Of a DNA stretch of 36,534 nucleotides, positions 17,001 to 25,711 are shown one piece after another; position 1 is the first letter of the stretch, and each line of letters opens with the position of its first letter. The stretch covers positions 1 through 36,534 of the forward strand of contig JAISYB010000042.1 in the NCBI GenBank assembly GCA_031270215.1, written 5' to 3'. This stretch comes from Streptococcaceae bacterium. Lineage in GTDB: Bacteria > Bacillota > Bacilli > Lactobacillales > Streptococcaceae. Made by a program: the position numbers and the translations under genes. The notes under the pieces are model-generated. The model searched no databases, was not told where the DNA came from, and saw only the letters and a program-made list of their open reading frames with translations.

Positions 17001-18350
17001 TTAGCGGTAATACGCCTCATACAATGCTTCAACGGCATCATGCTCGTTTTCCTTTTTAATTCCAAACATGACTGAAACCTCTGAGGAGCCTTGATTGATA
17101 ATCTCCAGATTAATCCCTTTCTTAGAAAGGGCGGTCGTACCGACAGCAGTCACTCCGATATGTCTTTTCATTCCCTCACCAACAATCATGATAATTGATA
17201 AACCATGCTCAATATCTATTTCGTCAGGATCTAGGATTTCAGTCAAGCGCTCAAGCAAGGTCCTTTCAATCTCTGGGCTTAATTCGTGCTCACGGACAAT
17301 GACTGACAAATCGTCAATCCCTGAGGGCATGTGCTCGAAGCGAATACCCAAACGCTCAAGCTCGCTTAATAGCTTCCGCCCAAAGCCGACCTCGCGGTTC
17401 ATCAGATACTTGGTAATATTAATACTCGCAAAGCCATCATCACTAGCAATTCCAATCACCGGTCCAGCCTTTTCAGTATGTTTGAGGTTAATCCGCGTTC
17501 CTGGATGTGTTGGGTTATTAGTATTTTTAATGACAACCGGCACCTTTGCGCGATAAGCTGGGATTAATGCCTCATCATGCAGCACAGAAAAGCCGGCATA
17601 AGCAAGCTCACGCATCTCACGATAAGTCAACTCGCCAATCGTATGCGGATTGTCGACAATCCCCGGATGTGCAGCAAAAATTCCGTCAACATCAGTAAAG
17701 TTCTCGTAGAGATTTGCTCTAACGCCTGCGGCAATAATCGAGCCTGTAATATCTGAGCCTCCGCGAGAAAAAGTACAAACCTCCCCAGCTGATGTCACAC
17801 CAAAGAAGCCCGGAATGACAATCACTCCGTCAACATCGTTTAGATAATTGATTTTTTCATAAGATTCCGGTAGAATTCGTGCATTTCCCGGTTCATCAGT
17901 GACAATAATGCCTGCATCCTTTGGATGTAGATAGCGGGCAGCTAAGCCTTCCGCCTGAAAATATGCGGCAATCAGCTTCGCATTATTATTCTCTCCTGAG
18001 GCTAGAAAGGTATCATAGAGATATTGATTACCCTCAATCGGCAGGGTAGCCAGCGCCTTGATATTTTGCGCAATTTCAAACATCACTGGCGTGTTTAACC
18101 CCAGCTCACTTGCCATATCCTCATATCGCTTGATAATACTCGTCTGGAAATACTCATAGTCCTCTCCCTTGCGATAAGCATTATAATAGGCGATTAGTGA
18201 ATCTGTCACCTTAACATCCTTGGCAGAACGCTTGCCAGGAGCTGAAACCACGATAAATTTGCGCGCTTCATCACTTCTGACAATCTCTAAAACTTTTTTA
18301 AACTGCTTGGTACTGGCAAGAGAGCTCCCACCAAACTTAGTAACCTTCAT
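17001..18350 (-). CDS. Aspartate kinase (LysC/YclM type)
   Basis: The enzyme phosphorylates aspartate, the first step to lysine, diaminopimelate, methionine and threonine. The 449 residues show the N-terminal kinase motif KVTKFGGSSLAS, SAPGKR, the substrate region FSRGGSDITGSI and two C-terminal ACT domains (from about residue 300: VGFGRKLLSELERLGIRFEHMPSG and MIVGEGMKRHIGVTAVGTTAL). It resembles the monofunctional aspartokinase III/YclM type of Gram-positives, which is usually feedback-controlled through the ACT domains. The ATG at 18350 follows AGGAG by 8 nt; a GTG at 18359 lies too close to the SD. It is a single-gene unit with a strong promoter. Confidence 0.93.
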   Translation of the reverse strand: MKVTKFGGSSLASTKQFKKVLEIVRSDEARKFIVVSAPGKRSAKDVKVTDSLIAYYNAYRKGEDYEYFQTSIIKRYEDMASELGLNTPVMFEIAQNIKALATLPIEGNQYLYDTFLASGENNNAKLIAAYFQAEGLAARYLHPKDAGIIVTDEPGNARILPESYEKINYLNDVDGVIVIPGFFGVTSAGEVCTFSRGGSDITGSIIAAGVRANLYENFTDVDGIFAAHPGIVDNPHTIGELTYREMRELAYAGFSVLHDEALIPAYRAKVPVVIKNTNNPTHPGTRINLKHTEKAGPVIGIASDDGFASINITKYLMNREVGFGRKLLSELERLGIRFEHMPSGIDDLSVIVREHELSPEIERTLLERLTEILDPDEIDIEHGLSIIMIVGEGMKRHIGVTAVGTTALSKKGINLEIINQGSSEVSVMFGIKKENEHDAVEALYEAYYR

Positions 18351-18391
18351 TTTACACACTCCTTTTTAGGCTGACAACTTAAATTGTCTTA

Positions 18392-18420
18392 ATTTTATCA
18401 GAGAATAGGCAAAGGTGCAA
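18392..18420 (-). promoter_or_regulatory. Promoter of the aspartate kinase gene
   Basis: TTGCAC (18415-18420), 17 nt, TAAAAT (18392-18397) with extended TG, minus strand. The leader before the SD carries a small hairpin GACAA...TTGTC (18372-18387). No lysine riboswitch or T-box signature is seen. Confidence 0.7.
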
Positions 18421-18498
18421 AAAACGTTTCGAGATAAAAGCGAAAAATTTGTTTATTCTTCAGGTTTTATGGCTGTTTTCCAACTCTTTTTGCGTAAA

Positions 18499-18585
18499 TT
18501 CTGCTTAAATTAAAGCAGAAAATGCCTTAATATTCGGAATTTCCCTAGGAAAACACACTGCAACTCTAAACATTCGGACAATGTT
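18499..18585. repeat. Inverted repeats in the 403-bp gap between copZ and aspartate kinase
   Basis: Two perfect dyads occur: TTCTGCTT / AAGCAGAA with a 6-nt centre (18499-18520), and AACATT / AATGTT with a 5-nt centre (18569-18585). The motif ATTCGGA occurs twice (beside 18532 and at 18572). They lie upstream of the aspartate kinase promoter and outside any gene. Nothing coding was found in this gap. Confidence 0.45.
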
Positions 18586-18694
18586 CAAGCTTTTTGTTCA
18601 ATTTCTATAATATTTTTTAAAATGGCTAAAGGCTATTAAAATTCTCAAAAACACAAAATTTTAGAGATAGCACACCTTAATATCTAAATCAAAA

Positions 18695-18738
18695 AATCCC
18701 ACATGACTTCAAAACGGTATCATGTGGGATTATTTTTT
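18695..18738. terminator. Bidirectional terminator after copZ
   Basis: AATCCCACATGA and TCATGTGGGATT (18695-18731) form a near-perfect stem, with TTTTTT on the minus strand and TATTTTTTT on the plus strand. It ends the copA-copZ transcript. Confidence 0.85.
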
Positions 18739-18753
18739 TAATGAATCGTCAGC

Positions 18754-18960
18754 TTATTTTATATCATAGCCTCTCAGCTCGATTGTCTCCTTTATTGCCG
18801 CTGGTGTCGTTACCTCTGCATTGTAATCAATCTCTGCGCTACTTTGCTCAAGCAAGACGATAGCTGAGATGACGCCTGCAAGCTCCGCTAATCCAGCTTC
18901 GATATTCTTTTTACAGCCGTCACAGCTCATGCCACCGATATTTAGACTTAAATGTGCCAT
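18754..18960 (-). CDS. copZ: Copper chaperone CopZ (HMA domain)
   Basis: This 68-residue protein is one heavy-metal-associated domain. The metal site GGMSCDGC has Cys13 and Cys16, and the fold is the usual beta-alpha-beta-beta-alpha-beta length. It carries Cu(I) in the cytoplasm, typically to CopA or a CopY-type repressor. It lies 19 nt after copA, in the same transcript. Since copA is frameshifted, CopZ may now act without its normal export partner, unless copA works or a second pump exists elsewhere. Confidence 0.9.
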   Translation of the reverse strand: MAHLSLNIGGMSCDGCKKNIEAGLAELAGVISAIVLLEQSSAEIDYNAEVTTPAAIKETIELRGYDIK

Positions 18961-18979
18961 TTCCCATTCCTTTCATTCC

Positions 18980-21138
18980 TTAAATTCTTCGCCATTTGAG
19001 GCGCAAACTATTTAAAACAACTGAAATCGAGCTAAATGCCATTGCAGCGCCTGCAATCCATGGCAAAAGCAAACCAAATGCCGCAATTGGAATACCGACT
19101 AAATTATAAATCAGCGCCCAAAATAAGTTTTCGCGAATTGTTTGCATTGTCTTGCGTGAAATATCAATGCTTTTGGCGACATTTGTCACATCTCCTGTCA
19201 TTAATGTCACGTCAGCACTCTCGATTGCCACATCGCTGCCTGTTCCGATTGCGATCCCAACATCACTTACAACCAAGGCTGGCGCATCATTGACCCCATC
19301 TCCGACCATTGCAACACGCCCATTTGCTTGAAGTGCTTTGATTTTCTCCGCCTTCTCACTCGGAAAAACCTCCGCTAATACCTCGGTAATCCCGATTTTT
19401 ACTGCAATTGCTTGAGCGGTTTGCTGATTATCACCTGAGAGCATGATGACCCGCTTATTCATTTGGTGCAAACGAGCGACTGCCTGCTTACTTTCTACCT
19501 TAATCGTATCCTCGATTCCGATTGTCGCAATCAATTGATTGTCTACTGCTGCAAAGACAACTGTTTGCCCTTGATTTGCCATCATCGATGTATCCTGATT
19601 GGCAAGGTCAACTCCGTACTGCTGCATGAGCTGGCGATTACCGATGACAACTTCCTGTCCCTCAACGACAGCCTTTAGACCAGCTCCCAGTAAAGCGGTG
19701 AAATGCTCTAAAGTAAGTGTGGCTAGCTGTTCTTTTTTGCCGAAGCGGACAATAGCCTGCGACAAAGGGTGCTCAGACCCCGTTTCTGCTGTGATAATCA
19801 ACGGTAGCTTAGATTGGTCGATGACATCAATCTGCACAACCTCTGGGCGACCTGTCGTCAAGGTGCCTGTTTTGTCAAAAACGACCGTATCAACCTTTTG
19901 CAGAATTTCCAAAAACTGCCCACCCTTAAAGAGAATTCCCGACTTTGCCGAAACGCCACTGCCAACCATAATGGCGGTCGGTGTCGCAAGACCTAGCGCA
20001 CATGGACAAGCAATCACGAGAACAGAAACCCCCGCATTAAGCGCTGTGTAGAAGTTCCTTGTGATAATCAACCAAACGACAAAGGCGACTAGCGAAATCC
20101 CAATAACAATCGGCACAAAAACTGAGGAAATCTTATCTGCCAAACGCTGAATCGGCACCTTTTCCCCTTGCGCATTTTCGATAATCTTGATAATTTGCGC
20201 CAAGGTCGTATCTTGACCAATCTTAGTTACACGAATCAATACCAAGCCATTTTGATTAACCGACCCAGCAATGACTGCATCCGCTTCTCCCTATCAATCG
20301 GTAAGCTCTCACCAGTTAACAGCGACTCATCTACCGTAGTACTACCCTTAATAATCACACCGTCCACCGGTATCTTAGCACCCGGTAAAACCTTAACGAC
20401 ATCATCAAGACGAATATCTTTTATTGCTACCTTTTTCTCCACATCACCCTCAATGATTATTGCTTCGTTTGGCTGTAATTTAACAAGACTAGTAATCGCT
20501 GCAGTCGTCTGAGCCTTCGCTCGCTTTTCAAGATGTTTGCCAAGCAGGACAAAGGTAATCAAAATTGCGCTCGTTTCAAAATAAAGCATGGGGTGATGTA
20601 AATGTGCGAATTGGAAACGGAAGGTATTGACCACGCTAACCAGATAGGCAACCGTTGTCCCTAAAACAACCAAAACGTCCATATTAGCAATCCCGCCACG
20701 AATAGCACGATACGCCGATAGGTAAAAAGGAGCTGCAATAACAAACTGGACAATCCCCGCCAAGACTAGCTGCACCCAAGGATTGATAGTCAAATGACTG
20801 CCCGCCAAAAATGGCAAATGCTCTAGCATTGTAGCAAGCAGTGGCACAGATAATACAATCGCAACAATTAGCCTGATTCTATCTCGGCGATAAATAGCTT
20901 TGGCGATTGCTTCTTGGTCTGCTTTTGCCTTAACCGGTTGATAACCTATACTTTTAATTTTGGCAAAGATGTCAGCTTCACTCAATTTACTCGAATCAAA
21001 AGCGATTTGCCCTGTTTCTGTCGCTAGGTTAATGACCGCTTCGGTAATATTTGGATCCTTATTTAAGACTTTTTCGATTCTCTGCGCACATGCAGCACAG
21101 GTCATTCCTTCAATTCCAATGTTAATTGTTTGAACCAT
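18980..21138 (-). pseudogene. copA: Copper-exporting P-type ATPase CopA, split by a 1-nt frameshift
   Basis: Two adjacent open frames form one P1B-type ATPase. The upstream part (20236-21138) holds the HMA domain (GMTCAAC, Cys14/Cys17), the first membrane helices and the actuator loop LLTGES, then leaves frame after SLPIDREK and stops about 16 codons later. The downstream frame holds CPC (VIACPCALGL), the phosphorylation motif DKTGTLT, the SEHPLSQAI histidine and GDGVNDAPAL. In the other frame at 20284 the sequence continues as ADAVIAGSVNQNG, exactly as expected, so one base is missing near 20284-20286. All motifs are otherwise intact, so the change is recent or a sequencing error. No slippery heptamer is visible. 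CopY is not adjacent. Confidence 0.88.
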
Positions 21139-21187
21139 AGCTTGCCTCCTTCACTATGACGCGACATGCTCTAATTTCTGTAACACC

Positions 21188-21216
21188 ATTCTAACTGCTC
21201 AAAGAATGATTGGCAA
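21188..21216 (-). promoter_or_regulatory. Promoter of copA-copZ
   Basis: TTGCCA (21211-21216), 17 nt, TAGAAT (21188-21193), minus strand, about 50 nt before the copA start, which itself follows AGGAGG. No TACANNTGTA cop box was found. Confidence 0.6.
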
Positions 21217-21350
21217 GATAAGCGCATGTAATCTTTGATTACCACCGTAAATAACTAGAAGATTTTGCGCAAACACTGGAGGGATTTAGTAAAATGTAGC
21301 GCTAGCTTCGACAAAAATCAGAAGCATGTCAGCTCATTTTTATTCCCCAA

Positions 21351-21388
21351 AAACAAGATAAGGCTGAGTATAGCTACCCAAGCCTTAT
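21351..21388 (-). terminator. Terminator of metQ-metN-metI
   Basis: ATAAGGCT and AGCCTTAT (21358-21388) form an 8-bp perfect stem followed on the minus strand by CTTGTTTTT. It starts 4 nt after the metI stop codon. Confidence 0.8.
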
Positions 21389-21391
21389 TAA

Positions 21392-22075
21392 TCATCTTGT
21401 TCTTCCTTTACCTGCTATTTTTGCAGCAATGTTTCCTAGAATTTGTGTGAGAAAAACGATAACAAGGACAAATACTAGAGATAGAAATGTCACATCTCCT
21501 CTACCACGTTGATAGCCCTGTTGCAATGCCATCGCACCAAGTCCGCCACCGCCAACTGCTCCCGCCATCGCAGTTAAACCAATCAGATTAATTACCGTAA
21601 AACTTGACGCACGAATGATTGACACCAATCCCTCTTTCAGATAAACACGAATGATAATGTCAAGATTACTTGAACCCATTGCTTTTGCTGCTTCGACAAC
21701 TCCTGGATCAACCTCTAGTAAGGCATTTTCGATTTGTCTTGCAAAAAAAGGAATCGTTCCAATAACAATCGGCACTGTCACAGCTGCCGTTCCGACAGAT
21801 GTCCCAACCACAAGGCGCGTAAAAGGCATGATAATTGCCAGTAAAATGATAAATGGAATTGAGCGTCCGATATTAACCACTTTATCTAATAGCCAGTAAA
21901 CGGGCGCTTTCGGCAAAAGTCCCTTAGTATCAGTAATCAACAAGGCGATTCCTAAAAACAAGCCAATAAGACCTGCGATAAGAGCTGCAATCAAGATCAT
22001 CTGTAAGGTTTCAAGTGTTGCCTGCCAAAAATCTGTTCCTAAAAGCACTGCATTAGGGAATAATTTTTCAAACAT
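21392..22075 (-). CDS. metI: Methionine ABC transporter permease MetI
   Basis: This is the membrane subunit of the MetNIQ importer for methionine. The 227 residues give five hydrophobic helices (from LQMILIAALIAGLIGLFLGIALL to FVLVIVFLTQILG) and the permease coupling loop around EAAKAMGSSNLDIIIRVYLKEGL (EAA motif). The ATG at 22075 overlaps the end of metN by 8 nt and follows GGAGG by 8 nt, so the longer TTG reading is not needed. It is last in metQ-metN-metI. Confidence 0.93.
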   Translation of the reverse strand: MFEKLFPNAVLLGTDFWQATLETLQMILIAALIAGLIGLFLGIALLITDTKGLLPKAPVYWLLDKVVNIGRSIPFIILLAIIMPFTRLVVGTSVGTAAVTVPIVIGTIPFFARQIENALLEVDPGVVEAAKAMGSSNLDIIIRVYLKEGLVSIIRASSFTVINLIGLTAMAGAVGGGGLGAMALQQGYQRGRGDVTFLSLVFVLVIVFLTQILGNIAAKIAGKGRTR

Positions 22076-23087
22076 TTCGCTCACCTCCAACCACTGTAAT
22101 CACTACATCCTGCGTCTTAAGATATTGCTTGAGTGCTGCAAAGTCAGAAATATTCTCCAAAGTAACCAATAAGCTACCTATCGGCGTGTTCTGCACAAAG
22201 TCCAAATCTCCATAAAAAATATTCGCAACAATCCCAAATTCCTTATAAAGATTAATAATAATCGGCTCGGTGGTCTTTTTTCCTGAAAATTTTAGCTCAT
22301 AAAGTATCTTATCAGTGCGGGAGGTAATGTTTTTTTCGGCTTGTTCAATATGTGTCGCCGTTCGGATAAAGTCAATCGTCAATGGATTTTGAGGATTTTG
22401 GAAAATATCAATAATCTGACCTTTTTCAATAACTTTGCCGTTTTCCATTACCGCAACCTGATTGCAAATCTCTTTAACAACCTGCATTTCATGCGTGATA
22501 ATGACAATCGTAATACCTAGCTTTTCATTGATTGATTTTAATAATTCAAGAACTGCTAGAGTTGTTTTTGGATCAAGCGCACTGGTCGCTTCATCACAAA
22601 GTAGGATTTTCGGATCATTAGCTAATGCACGGGCAATCGCTACCCGCTGCTTTTGACCACCTGAGAGTTGAAGCGGATAAGCTTCTTTTTTATCTAAGAT
22701 ACCTACCAAATCAAGCAAGTTGTCAACCTTTTCTATGGTTTCTGCCTTGGATAATTTGCTACCCTTTAGGGGAAAAGCGACATTATCAAAAACTGTCCTA
22801 CTTTCCATCAAATTAAAATGTTGGAAAATCATTCCGATATTCTTGCGTGCTTGACGTAAGTCGTGGCTGCTTAGTGACAGCAAGTCCGTTCCATCAACGA
22901 TTACCTCACCACGAGTCGGTGCTTGGAGCAAGTTAATTACCCGTACCAGCGTTGATTTTCCTGCACCACTATAACCAACAATCCCGTAAATATCTCCTTT
23001 TTCAATTTCTAAGGAAACGTCACTGACTGCGACAACCGTCTTATCCTTTGCAGTAAATTTCACATCAATATCTTTTAAGCTAATCAT
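22068..23087 (-). CDS. metN: Methionine ABC transporter ATP-binding protein MetN
   Basis: This is the ATPase of the MetNIQ importer. The 339 residues show Walker A GYSGAGKST, Q-loop FQHFNLM, signature LSGGQKQR, Walker B ILLCDEATSALDP and ITHEM. A C-terminal NIL domain (about 265-339) binds methionine in characterised homologues and inhibits transport when methionine is plentiful. The ATG at 23087 follows AAAGG at 8 nt; an upstream frame to 23141 has no SD. A gap of about 84 nt separates it from metQ. Confidence 0.94.
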   Translation of the reverse strand: MISLKDIDVKFTAKDKTVVAVSDVSLEIEKGDIYGIVGYSGAGKSTLVRVINLLQAPTRGEVIVDGTDLLSLSSHDLRQARKNIGMIFQHFNLMESRTVFDNVAFPLKGSKLSKAETIEKVDNLLDLVGILDKKEAYPLQLSGGQKQRVAIARALANDPKILLCDEATSALDPKTTLAVLELLKSINEKLGITIVIITHEMQVVKEICNQVAVMENGKVIEKGQIIDIFQNPQNPLTIDFIRTATHIEQAEKNITSRTDKILYELKFSGKKTTEPIIINLYKEFGIVANIFYGDLDFVQNTPIGSLLVTLENISDFAALKQYLKTQDVVITVVGGERNV

Positions 23088-23171
23088 ATGCACTACCTTT
23101 ACTCTACTCTTTATACAACAATACAAAGCGGTCGCTTCCATTAAGGAAACAACCCCTTCATTAATTTCAAA

Positions 23172-24002
23172 CTACTTATCTGCATCTTCCCATGCTGGAA
23201 TGTCGCCCGTCTTTTCAATCATCTCTGCAGTATGTTTAGTTTGATAAGCTTTCACAATCTTTTTGAAGTCTGCTTTATTCTTATCTTTCTTACGCACTGC
23301 AATCACATTTTTATAAAGCTCAGATACCTTAGATAAATGGTCGGTATCAATATAAATTGCTGATTCCTGAGGTGTTGTGTGTAACTGGTCAATCACGAAA
23401 TTCGTGTTTATCGTTGCTGCTGTTACATCTGGCAATACTGAGGTCAACTGATCAGCCTGGATTTCTTGAATCTTGATTTTCTTGTTGTAATTTTTAATAT
23501 CCTTAACTGTCGGCGAAGATGGTGCATCCTTTTTCAACTCAATGACATCAATTGCTTCTAGCAATTGCAACGCACGACCACCATTTGTGACGTCATTAGG
23601 AATTGCAACTGTATCGCCGTCCTTTAAATCAGCATAATTTTTGATTTTTTCAGAATACAAACCAAATGGTGATACTAATGTATAAGCAATATGCACTAAG
23701 TTTTGTTTGTTTTCTTCATTGTAGTTATTCAAATATGCCACGTGCTGGAATGAATTTAAATCAAGCGACCCATCTGCCAATGCAGGATTTTCTTCTGTAT
23801 ATCCCGAAAATAGCTTAACATCAAGCGTAATGCCTTCTTTTTTCAGCGACTCTCCAACATGCTCCCAAATTTCTTTTTGCGAGTCACTCGCAACACCAAC
23901 CACGTATTTATGGTCTTCCTTAGATTCCTTTTTGCTTGACCCACATGCAGTTAAGCTAATCACTGCAACAACTGCAACAAGCGCTGTAATTAATTTTTTC
24001 AT
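23172..24002 (-). CDS. metQ: Methionine-binding lipoprotein MetQ
   Basis: This is the substrate-binding component of MetNIQ, anchored to the outer face of the membrane. The 276-residue precursor has a lipoprotein signal peptide with lipobox LTAC (Cys20). The mature part has NlpA-family marks: GVASDSQKEIWEHV, FSGYTEENPALADGSLDLNSFQHVAYL and ATINTNFVIDQL. The ATG at 24002 follows AGGAGGAG. First gene of the operon, with a leader of about 135 nt; no SAM riboswitch, SMK box or T-box consensus was recognised there. Confidence 0.94.
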   Translation of the reverse strand: MKKLITALVAVVAVISLTACGSSKKESKEDHKYVVGVASDSQKEIWEHVGESLKKEGITLDVKLFSGYTEENPALADGSLDLNSFQHVAYLNNYNEENKQNLVHIAYTLVSPFGLYSEKIKNYADLKDGDTVAIPNDVTNGGRALQLLEAIDVIELKKDAPSSPTVKDIKNYNKKIKIQEIQADQLTSVLPDVTAATINTNFVIDQLHTTPQESAIYIDTDHLSKVSELYKNVIAVRKKDKNKADFKKIVKAYQTKHTAEMIEKTGDIPAWEDADK

Positions 24003-24143
24003 ATAAACTCCTCCTACTTCTTTTTCAAATGTTACATCTTCAATCATATTACAAAATAAGATAAATGGGTAATACAGCTTTTCTATCACAGCTTAATACT
24101 TTCTTTATCAGTAAACTTAAAAGTAAATAAATGAACCTTTCTA

Positions 24144-24172
24144 ATCGTAACAATACTCAAGGGGAAATTCAA
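24144..24172 (-). promoter_or_regulatory. Promoter of metQ-metN-metI
   Basis: TTGAAT (24167-24172), 17 nt, TACGAT (24144-24149), minus strand. It is the best hexamer pair in the 589-bp gap before metQ; a weaker TATGAT lies closer to the gene without a -35. Confidence 0.5.
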
Positions 24173-24309
24173 GTCACAAATACCGAACATCTACGGATAA
24201 TATTTAGTAATTAAGAGCTCCCCAGATTAGCCTATTTAGCTATAATCACGTATTAGCTGTTTTGCTCATTTCAGATTGATAGATTATTGATCCTTATTTT
24301 AGGAGATAA

Positions 24310-24527
24310 ATCCACACCGCTGTTTTAGCTTCATGTTTCACGGGAAACAATTAGCGCCGACTAGTCAGCACCTAAGTAAAACCCGCTAAGGCACGTTCAC
24401 TAGCTTTTCCGTAATCTGTCCAGTTTGATAAAGCTTTTCAATCATTTCATCAATGACTGAGGCTTTGTCAGTTGCTTGAAGGTCTAAAATCGTTGCTTCT
24501 TTAACTAAATAAATCAGTAATTTTCAT
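24310..24527 (-). pseudogene. fruA: Relic of fructose PTS gene fruA (IIA domain only)
   Basis: After fruK, an ATG at 24527 with a good SD (AAGGAG) opens MKITDLF and then stops. One base further, the other frame reads LVKEATILDLQATDKASVI and continues through DEMIEKLYQTGQITEK to a stop at 24386, which is the N-terminus of a fructose-type EIIA domain. Joining the two frames restores MKITDLLVKEAT, so one extra T broke the gene. Beyond the stop, scattered similarity persists: 24316-24329 reads AKTAV on the minus strand, as after the active-site His of EIIA (PHAKTAAV). The remaining EIIB and EIIC parts, some 500 residues, are gone. With no transporter in this locus, fructose uptake must use another system. 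Confidence 0.75.
24334..24349. promoter_or_regulatory. parS-like 16-mer
   Basis: TGTTTCACGGGAAACA matches the ParB/Spo0J site TGTTTCACGTGAAACA at 15 of 16 positions; the single change is in the central CACGTG. The right half also resembles the Noc half-site (CGGGAAA). It lies in the fruA relic, so a chance origin is possible. Confidence 0.35.
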
Positions 24528-24591
24528 CTGTTTTCTCCTTTAGGATAAATATTCTTGAAACCACAATAACGGCTGAAATGGCTTGTTCTGA

Positions 24592-25509
24592 TTAGTGTTT
24601 TAACTGCTCAATTGATACCTGCTGCAATATTTCTTTAATAAAATCAGCAGTTGCTAAATCAACAGAAAATGCAGTTGCCGTGCCACATGCTACACCATAT
24701 TTAAAGCTTTCAATTGCGTCCTGCGTTTGATGGAAAGTCCCAACAAAACCGGCAATCATCGAGTCGCCCGCACCAACTGAATTTTTAACCTTGCCAATAA
24801 TCGGTTTGGCGAAGTAATTACCGTCTTTGGTAAAGAGTAATGCACCGTCACCTGCCATTGAAATTAAAACGTGCTTAGCACCGTCCTCCAAAAGACGTTC
24901 ACCATAAGGAATAATTTCTTCAATCGTTTTTAAGGTGACATTATAAATATCGCCAAGCTCATGATTGTTTGGTTTAATCACTAAAGGCTGCTTGGGTAGG
25001 GCATGAAGTAGAGTTTTGCCTTCAATGTCAATCACAAAATCAGCACCACTTTCGGTGACAATCGCAATTAACTCTTCGTAAACCGTGTTACCAAGACTTT
25101 TTGGTGCGCTACCAGCAAAAACTACAATATCTTCGGCGGTCAGCTGTTTTAGTTTTGCTTTTAAATCAGCTAACTCGGCATTAGAAATCTGAGGTCCTGT
25201 GCCATTAATTTCCGTTTCTAAATCGCTCTTCACCTTAACATTAATTCGAGTATCCTCAGAAACATCAGTAAAATTCGTTTGAATTGCCTCGTTTTTTAAA
25301 GCTTCTGTAATGAATTTACCTGTAAAGCCACCGACAAAGCCTAGAGCAGTCGACTCTGCGCCGATTTGTTTTAACACTCGTGAAACATTAATTCCTTTGC
25401 CGCCAGCAAATTTATCATCACTCGTCATGCGATTAACCGCTCCGAGCTTTAAGCTTTCCAGTCTAACGATAAAATCAATCGACGGATTAAGGGTCACTGT
25501 ATAAATCAT
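24592..25509 (-). CDS. fruK: 1-phosphofructokinase
   Basis: FruK phosphorylates fructose-1-phosphate to fructose-1,6-bisphosphate after PTS uptake of fructose. The 305 residues are full length for the PfkB family. Visible are the N-terminal signature GGKGINVSRVLKQIG (about 36-50) and the C-terminal VKNSVGAGDSMIAGF with the catalytic Asp in GAGD. The ATG at 25509 follows AGGAGG. It lies between fruR and the fruA relic, so it is the only intact enzyme left of the usual fruR-fruK-fruA operon. It could also serve as tagatose-6-phosphate kinase, a close relative, but the neighbours favour fructose. Confidence 0.92.
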   Translation of the reverse strand: MIYTVTLNPSIDFIVRLESLKLGAVNRMTSDDKFAGGKGINVSRVLKQIGAESTALGFVGGFTGKFITEALKNEAIQTNFTDVSEDTRINVKVKSDLETEINGTGPQISNAELADLKAKLKQLTAEDIVVFAGSAPKSLGNTVYEELIAIVTESGADFVIDIEGKTLLHALPKQPLVIKPNNHELGDIYNVTLKTIEEIIPYGERLLEDGAKHVLISMAGDGALLFTKDGNYFAKPIIGKVKNSVGAGDSMIAGFVGTFHQTQDAIESFKYGVACGTATAFSVDLATADFIKEILQQVSIEQLKH

Positions 25510-25711
25510 TTTTCCTCCTATACTAAAATGCTGAATGAACTAGTTCTGACACATGCGAACGGTAGACGATTCTAATTTCAAGATAAGTGAAACTGGGCGC
25601 TTTAGCGCCGTAGTTGAACTATTGAAAGAAATTAAGCGACTCGAAAGCACGTGGCAAGCTCACGAAGCTGGATTAACTAAAATGCCGAAACAAATATACT
25701 TGACGCCTTGT

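Noticed and set aside
19599-20051. Long plus-strand open frame of 150 codons inside copA
   Set aside because: It is antisense to strongly conserved ATPase motifs (DKTGTLT, CPC) and has no ribosome binding site, so it is a shadow of the minus-strand gene.
20236-20300. Programmed frameshift producing a short CopA product
   Set aside because: No slippery heptamer or obvious downstream pseudoknot is visible, and the position is in the actuator linker, not after the metal-binding domain where the known E. coli case occurs.
21139-21391. Search for a copY/cop-box repressor system upstream of copA
   Set aside because: No regulator gene and no TACANNTGTA site in this 253-bp gap; only a sigma-A type promoter was supported.
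24003-24143. Possible SAM, SMK-box or T-box element in the metQ leader
   Set aside because: None of the conserved core sequences of these elements could be found on the minus strand.
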